DNA from: an uncultured Lachnospiraceae bacterium
Lineage (GTDB): Bacteria > Bacillota_A > Clostridia > Lachnospirales > Lachnospiraceae
DNA length: 50,496 nt
Direction: 5' to 3'
NCBI GenBank assembly: GCA_947564305.1
Contig: CANOBT010000023.1
Span: forward strand, 1-50,496
Shown here: one piece after another, positions 45,935 through 50,496 of the stretch
How the letters are laid out: the number at the start of each line of letters is the position of its first letter
Numbering within the stretch: position 1 is the first letter of the stretch
Notes under the pieces: generated by a model
The model's database searches: none
The model's input: the letters and a program-made list of their open reading frames with translations, nothing else
Told to the model about the DNA's origin: nothing
Translations under genes and position numbers: made by a program

Positions 45935-47182
45935 TTATACCAATGACTGATTCAGATAAGCCTCCTGCTCCTCAGTCAGAGTATCAATCTCTTTCCCTAA
46001 GAAGCGAAGCTTTCTGACTGCCACGTCCGCATCAATTTCCTTCGGAACGTCAATCAGTTTCTCTGTCATATCTCTTCCATGTTCTACCAGATATTTTGCA
46101 GAAAGTGCCTGGATTGCAAAGCTCATATCCATAATCTCTGCCGGATGTCCGTCCCCTGCTGCCAGGTTCACAAGACGTCCCTCCGCCAGCACGAAAATCC
46201 ATCTGCCGTTAGACAGCTTATATCCCTGGATATTCTTCCTCATTTCCTTTGACTCCACTGCCATGGCACGAAGACCTGCCATATTGATTTCACAGTCAAA
46301 ATGACCTGCATTACAGAGGATAGCCCCCTCTTTCATCTCCATGAAATCTTCTTCGTCAATCACTTTATCGCATCCCGTCACAGTAACGAAGAAATCTCCC
46401 AGCTTTGCAGCCTCTTTCATAGGCATCACATCAAATCCATCCATCACTGCTTCAATCGCCTTCACCGGGTCAATCTCTGTCACAATGACTTTGGCTCCCA
46501 GTCCCTTCGCTCTCATGGAAACACCTTTACCGCACCAGCCATAGCCAGCTACTACCACAATCTTCCCTGCAACGATCAGGTTCGTAGTACGCATGATTCC
46601 ATCCCATACAGACTGTCCTGTGCCGTATCGGTTGTCAAAGAAATGCTTGCACTGGGCATTATTCACACGAATCATTGGGAATTTCAACTGGCCTGCCTTG
46701 TTCATTGCCTCCAGACGGATAATACCTGTGGTCGTCTCCTCACATCCACCCAGAATCGCCGGAATCAGCTCCTGCATCTCTGTGTGTACCATATGAACCA
46801 GGTCTCCCCCGTCATCAATGATGATATTCGGTCCTGCAGAAAGCACTGCCCGAATATGAGAATTGTATTCTTCTTCTGTTGCACCATACCATGCATGAAC
46901 CTCCAGGCCGGCTTTTACCAATGCTGCTGCCACATCATCCTGTGTGGAAAGCGGATTGGAACCTGTTACATACATCTCTGCCCCGCCTGCTGCCAGAACC
47001 TTGCACAGATATGCGGTCTTTGCCTCCAAATGTACGGAAAGCGTAATCTTTTTCCCGGCAAAGGGTTTTGTCTTGCTGAATTCTTCCTCCAGAGTGCGCA
47101 GCAAGTCACAGTTTCTCTTCACCCATTCGATTTTCTGCTCGCCTGATTCAGCCAGGCTGATGTCTCTGATTTCACTATTCAT
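45935..47182 (-). CDS. ahcY: Adenosylhomocysteinase
   Basis: A 415-residue NAD-dependent enzyme that splits S-adenosylhomocysteine into adenosine and homocysteine, removing the inhibitor of methyltransferases. Visible are the NNAQCKHFFDNRYGTGQSVWDGIMR region, the NAD-binding loop VVAGYGWCGKGVSMRAKGLGA (GYGDVGKG in most homologues), TGCDKVIDEEDF, NAGHFDCEINM and the end EQEAYLNQSLV. It is short, lacking the insertion of the 460-480 residue bacterial type, so it resembles the archaeal/Thermotoga class. No methionine-cycle partner (mtnN, luxS, metK) is adjacent. The leader is long and structured. Confidence 0.95.
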   Translation of the reverse strand: MNSEIRDISLAESGEQKIEWVKRNCDLLRTLEEEFSKTKPFAGKKITLSVHLEAKTAYLCKVLAAGGAEMYVTGSNPLSTQDDVAAALVKAGLEVHAWYGATEEEYNSHIRAVLSAGPNIIIDDGGDLVHMVHTEMQELIPAILGGCEETTTGIIRLEAMNKAGQLKFPMIRVNNAQCKHFFDNRYGTGQSVWDGIMRTTNLIVAGKIVVVAGYGWCGKGVSMRAKGLGAKVIVTEIDPVKAIEAVMDGFDVMPMKEAAKLGDFFVTVTGCDKVIDEEDFMEMKEGAILCNAGHFDCEINMAGLRAMAVESKEMRKNIQGYKLSNGRWIFVLAEGRLVNLAAGDGHPAEIMDMSFAIQALSAKYLVEHGRDMTEKLIDVPKEIDADVAVRKLRFLGKEIDTLTEEQEAYLNQSLV

Positions 47183-47240
47183 TTTCCATCTCTCCTTTTT
47201 ACGTACAAACGCAATTTTTTCCCAGCCGAATTTTTATTAG

Positions 47241-47334
47241 AGTGATGGTCGTCTGTCCTATCATCACTGGTAGAATCCGTGAATACGTATTCATGAAACA
47301 TGCCCGGCAAGCAACAAATATGCATTGCCGGACA
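47241..47334 (-). promoter_or_regulatory. Structured 5' leader of ahcY
   Basis: The transcribed leader contains three elements in order on the minus strand: a 10-bp hairpin TGTCCGGCAA/TTGCCGGGCA (47301-47334), a perfect 14-base palindrome TGAATACGTATTCA (47280-47293), and a 7-bp hairpin AGTGATG/CATCACT (47241-47268). No known riboswitch consensus for SAM or SAH was recognised. A regulatory RNA is possible. Confidence 0.45.
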
Positions 47335-47340
47335 TCTATT

Positions 47341-47369
47341 ATACTATATTATGGGTCTGCATTTGTCAA
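47341..47369 (-). promoter_or_regulatory. ahcY promoter
   Basis: On the minus strand TTGACA (47364-47369) is followed by A/T-rich TATAGTATAAT. A TAGTAT at 17-base spacing (47341-47346) or TATAGT at 15 may serve as the -10. The transcript then carries a roughly 155-base leader. Confidence 0.55.
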
Positions 47370-47393
47370 TATTCAGGATGGGAAGAAGGCTGC

Positions 47394-49511
47394 TCAATCT
47401 GTCCCCGGACTCACAATATGGTAGTATCCTTTTGATGTAATCCGATATACCAGCATGTAGAATACTGCAAAAATCAGGAAACAGCCGACCGTTACACCGA
47501 TAAGGAGTTTTAAATTTGTCAGGCTGAACAGCGCCAGCATCTTATAGAGCAGCGGAAAAGCAAATGCAAGATGTATTCCCGCAGTGATCAGCGGCAGGAA
47601 AAATACAGTCAGCACTTGTGAATTGATGCTTCTTCTGATGTCTTTCTGAGTCATACCTACTTTCTGCATAATCTCGAATCTGGACTGGTCCTCATAGCCT
47701 TCTGATATTTGTTTATAGTAAATAATCAGCACTGCAGCGAATACGAATACCACACCCAGCAAGATTCCCAAGAAGAACAAACCTCCATACAATCCATAGA
47801 AGCCAGCCCTTTCCCGCGCTACTCCACTGCAGGAAATAGAAAATTCGGAATCTTCCGTCCAAAGCATTCCCTGCTCCGACAATGCATTTTCCAACTTGTT
47901 GTGAATCTGAATCTGTGTCTCGTCTTTGCAGTCCAAGTCAAACCCATAAAGCCAGTGCAGTCCGACAATCGGATTTCCCCTCTCTGTAGTCAGTCCTTCC
48001 AGAGGAGTTATCACCTCTTTGATATCTGGCACAAAAATATACATAGACGGAATAATCTGCATCGCATCCACCCCATTATCAACAAAATCCGGAACCTTCT
48101 TCTTAATTTTTATGTTTTCTCCATCATTGATAGAAATGGTGTCCCCTTCATATTCCACTTTTGTCGTATACAGCAGTGCTTCTCCGGATTCCAATGTTTC
48201 ATTCTCCCCCATCAAACTGTTGTAATCCTCCACCGGCACTACAAAAACCTGCCAGAAATCGGCATACGCCCTGACCTGAAATGCATATGTCCCGGTATTG
48301 TCCGTATAAATCGTTTCATCAATAAGATAGCCTGCAAAATCTGCAGTGCGGTAATCCAGAATATTCTCCGGTCTAAGTCCGCTTTCTTCCGCACTTTTCT
48401 CTGTATGTTTCCCACTCTTCGCCGGCTGGCTTGCAAAATCCTGTTCTCCGCCTGCCCGAACAGCCTGTTCTGCCAGCTCCCGGACCTCGTCTGTTTTCCC
48501 ACCTTCCAATAATTCCAGGCTGTCAACTGATGCATCCAGATTGATATTTCTCGGATACCGGCTGCGCAGACTGTCCTCAGTCCCGATATACAGACACACC
48601 GTACCAGACAGCATGACAAGCACCATCGTGCAGAGGATACAGATGGATGCCAGTCCTGCACCATTTCGTTTCATACGGTATACCATGGACGATACGGACA
48701 CAAAATGGTTCGTCTTGTAATAATAATTTTTATTTTTCTGCAAAATACGGCATATTGTCACAGAACCGGCAATAAAGAGCAAATATGTGGCAATAATGAC
48801 CATGATGACCGCTACAAAAAACCAGAGCATTGCATCAATCGGCTCTTTAATCGTCACTGCCAGATAATATGCCGCTCCCAAAATAACTGCCCCCGCCAAT
48901 GCAAGGAGCCAGTTTGCCTTTGGCGGCTTTTCACCTGCATTTTCACTATGCAGCAGTTCCATAGGGCTGGCCAGACGAATCTGCCATAACGTATAGAGCA
49001 AAAGGAGCAAAAATATTACGGAAAACTTCTTCAAAGTTTCTACAATGGCTTTTGTTCCAATGGTAAATATAAAGGAGATTTCTCCATGAAGGAGATTGAC
49101 CATTCCCAGCTCCGCAAACTTTGAAAATACAATCCCCGCCACGAGTCCGCCGCCGAGAGAGATTCCTGCGCTCATCAGGCTTTCCCATATCAGAATCCGT
49201 GCCAGATTCCATTTGCCCATACCAAGAATATTATAAAGTCCAAATTCCTTTTTTCTCCTGCGGTTTAGGAAAGAGTTTGTGTAAAATAAGAACAGCAGAG
49301 AAAATACACTGATTACAGACAGCCCAAGTCCCAACATTTCCTGTACCACATCTCCACCCGAAACCGACAGCAGCACCTGACTGGTATTTAAAAATGCCAC
49401 TATATAAAACATCATAACCATCCCCATGCTAGCCAGAATATAAGGGACGTACAGACGTTTATTTTTCCAGATTCCCATCCACGCCAGTCTGGGATAAAAT
49501 ATTTTTTTCAT
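47394..49511 (-). CDS. BceB-like ABC transporter permease (FtsX family)
   Basis: A 705-residue permease with about ten transmembrane helices: one at 20-40, three between 55 and 180, two near 200-260, one near 290-315, then a large extracellular loop (about 315-590) and three final helices. That layout is the BceB type, which senses or removes peptide antibiotics such as bacitracin and lantibiotics. FSLLFLFYTNSFLNRRRKKEFGLYNILGMGKWNL near the start is a conserved FtsX-type segment. It overlaps the ATPase gene by 4 bases. A BceRS two-component pair is often adjacent, but none lies in this window. Confidence 0.93.
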   Translation of the reverse strand: MKKIFYPRLAWMGIWKNKRLYVPYILASMGMVMMFYIVAFLNTSQVLLSVSGGDVVQEMLGLGLSVISVFSLLFLFYTNSFLNRRRKKEFGLYNILGMGKWNLARILIWESLMSAGISLGGGLVAGIVFSKFAELGMVNLLHGEISFIFTIGTKAIVETLKKFSVIFLLLLLYTLWQIRLASPMELLHSENAGEKPPKANWLLALAGAVILGAAYYLAVTIKEPIDAMLWFFVAVIMVIIATYLLFIAGSVTICRILQKNKNYYYKTNHFVSVSSMVYRMKRNGAGLASICILCTMVLVMLSGTVCLYIGTEDSLRSRYPRNINLDASVDSLELLEGGKTDEVRELAEQAVRAGGEQDFASQPAKSGKHTEKSAEESGLRPENILDYRTADFAGYLIDETIYTDNTGTYAFQVRAYADFWQVFVVPVEDYNSLMGENETLESGEALLYTTKVEYEGDTISINDGENIKIKKKVPDFVDNGVDAMQIIPSMYIFVPDIKEVITPLEGLTTERGNPIVGLHWLYGFDLDCKDETQIQIHNKLENALSEQGMLWTEDSEFSISCSGVARERAGFYGLYGGLFFLGILLGVVFVFAAVLIIYYKQISEGYEDQSRFEIMQKVGMTQKDIRRSINSQVLTVFFLPLITAGIHLAFAFPLLYKMLALFSLTNLKLLIGVTVGCFLIFAVFYMLVYRITSKGYYHIVSPGTD

Positions 49512-50302
49512 GCTCTGTCGCCTCCTTCCGGCTTTCTCTCCTGCCAGGAACTTTTAGTTGTCAGCATGGTCAAGGTATCTGAAATCTTCTGGTACATCTG
49601 CTCGTTGGAGCTGTTTCCCCTATAAATCTGATGGAACACCTCTCCATCCCTGATAAACAATACGCGCTCCGCGTGGCTCGCTGCCTTCACTGAATGTGTC
49701 ACCATGAGAATTGTCTGCCCATTGTAGTTAATCTCACCAAACAGTCTCAATAATTCTTCCGTCGCGTTAGAGTCCAAGGCCCCCGTCGGTTCATCTGCCA
49801 GCACTAGCCTGGGATTCGTAATCAAAGCCCTTGCCACGGCTGCCCGCTGTTTCTGGCCTCCGGACACTTCATAGGGATATTTCTTCAAAAGCTCCGTAAT
49901 CCCAAGCTGAGCGGCAATAGGCGCAAGTCTCTGACTCATCTCCGTATAATTTTTTCCTGCAAGCACCAACGGCAGGTAGATGTTATCCTCCAATGTAAAA
50001 GTATCCAACAGGTTAAAATCCTGAAACACGAATCCCAGATTATCCCGCCGAAATGCAGCAACCGCAGATTCTTTAATCTTAGAAAAATCCCATCCATCCA
50101 GCTTCACAACGCCTCCGGTTGGCTTATCCAGTGCAGCCAGGATATTGAGCAGGGTCGTTTTTCCAGAGCCGCTCTCTCCCATAATTGCCACATATTCTCC
50201 TTCCTCCACACTGAAAGACACATTTTTCAATGCCTCTACTTTATTCCCACCGAACCGGGTGGTATACGTTTTCTTCAAACCATTGACTTCCAATATACTC
50301 AT
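49508..50302 (-). CDS. BceA-like ABC transporter ATP-binding protein
   Basis: A 264-residue ATPase of the MacB/BceA group, pairing with the adjacent permease. Walker A GESGSGKTTLLNILAALD, Q-loop LGFVFQDFNLLDTF, signature VSGGQKQRAAVARALI, Walker B LVLADEPTGALDSN and the switch His in LMVTHSVKAASHA are intact. Start is the ATG with GGAGG 7 bases upstream, nine codons inside the open frame. The stop overlaps the permease start as ATGA, so translation is coupled. Confidence 0.95.
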   Translation of the reverse strand: MSILEVNGLKKTYTTRFGGNKVEALKNVSFSVEEGEYVAIMGESGSGKTTLLNILAALDKPTGGVVKLDGWDFSKIKESAVAAFRRDNLGFVFQDFNLLDTFTLEDNIYLPLVLAGKNYTEMSQRLAPIAAQLGITELLKKYPYEVSGGQKQRAAVARALITNPRLVLADEPTGALDSNATEELLRLFGEINYNGQTILMVTHSVKAASHAERVLFIRDGEVFHQIYRGNSSNEQMYQKISDTLTMLTTKSSWQERKPEGGDRA

Positions 50303-50413
50303 GATGATTCCTCCTCCATAAAAATCCAATATATTTATCTTCTTTCATGAATCCCCTGAAAACTTTCCGACATTTTGATTCATATTTCGTAAATTTGGAT
50401 GTTCAAGAGCTTC

Positions 50414-50429
50414 TTGTATTATAATACAA
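50414..50429. promoter_or_regulatory. Palindrome TTGTATTATAATACAA upstream of bceA-like gene
   Basis: A perfect 16-base palindrome that includes TATAAT and lies 112 bases before the ATPase gene start. It could be a -10 region covered by a dimeric repressor or activator. The -35 is not clear. No regulator gene is in view to assign it to. Confidence 0.45.
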
Positions 50430-50478
50430 AAAAGTGAAGTCTACAGCCATAGAATCAGCTTACATTTTATGTGGTGCG

Positions 50479-50496
50479 TCTTACAGTTTTGTAAGA
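50479..50496. repeat. Inverted repeat at the right edge
   Basis: TCTTACA and TGTAAGA form a perfect 7-bp inverted repeat around GTTT, at the last bases of the window. It may be an operator or a terminator stem of the gene to the right; the sequence ends before this can be told. Confidence 0.35.

Noticed and set aside
47183..47340. SAM or SAH riboswitch before ahcY
   Set aside because: The hairpins do not contain conserved sequences of the known classes; recorded only as a structured leader.

Overview
The window looks like chromosomal core sequence from a Lachnospiraceae-type member of the Clostridia (Bacillota). The grounds are an A/T-rich low-GC base composition, strong AGGAGG ribosome-binding sites, a perfect CIRCE operator on groES-groEL, CodY, a sporulation sigma factor of the SigK type, BceAB-type transporters, and several small families seen mainly in Lachnospiraceae (DUF5688-, DUF6465- and DUF6106-like proteins). 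The genus cannot be fixed from the sequence. About four fifths of the genes lie on the minus strand. No insertion sequence, prophage or CRISPR array is visible, so this is mostly housekeeping sequence with a few lineage-specific islands.

Layout. 1-515: leader and tandem promoters of a ribosomal RNA operon that must lie just left of the window, preceded by tRNA-Ser(GGA). 516-4386 (minus): argS, an AlaX-type editing protein and a CPBP membrane protease in one operon. 4538-5534: nfo (plus) and tRNA-Arg(CCG) (minus). 5636-6562: a DUF5688 protein. 6909-11238 (minus): guaB, a membrane-anchored amidase, a chorismate mutase-shikimate kinase fusion, yqeG and efp. 11484-13554 (minus): groES-groEL under CIRCE. 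13709-19754 (minus): yifB-dprA-topA, then codY and a small protein. 20019-20639 (plus): sigK. 20719-26228 (minus): a 1665-residue DUF4132 protein with a 144-residue partner. 26437-28437 (minus): a secreted protein with a degenerate transglutaminase-like domain and Ig-like repeats. 28763-31421 (plus): a multi-sugar ABC ATPase, then a PucR/CdaR-type regulator and a membrane protein. 31513-37463 (minus): a sirtuin, an HD hydrolase, a Lys/Ala-rich protein, an aldose epimerase-like protein, a trigger-factor-like lipoprotein and cardiolipin synthase. 38236-44281 (minus): dnaE-pfkA-murI-DUF1934. 44399-45829: a 78-residue hypothetical protein and a DHH phosphoesterase. 45935-47182 (minus): ahcY with a structured leader. 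47394-50302 (minus): a BceAB-like ABC transporter.

How the genes relate. Much of the set supports growth and information processing: translation (argS, efp, two tRNAs, rRNA promoters), nucleotide and central metabolism (guaB, pfkA, ahcY), replication, topology and DNA uptake or repair (dnaE, topA, dprA, yifB, nfo), and folding (groESL and a surface trigger-factor-like chaperone). CodY, HrcA/CIRCE and SigK give nutrient, heat-stress and sporulation control.

The best candidates for undescribed biology are the DUF4132 giant protein with its small partner, the secreted pseudo-transglutaminase with a duplicated N-terminal domain, the lipoprotein form of trigger factor, and the structured leader upstream of ahcY.
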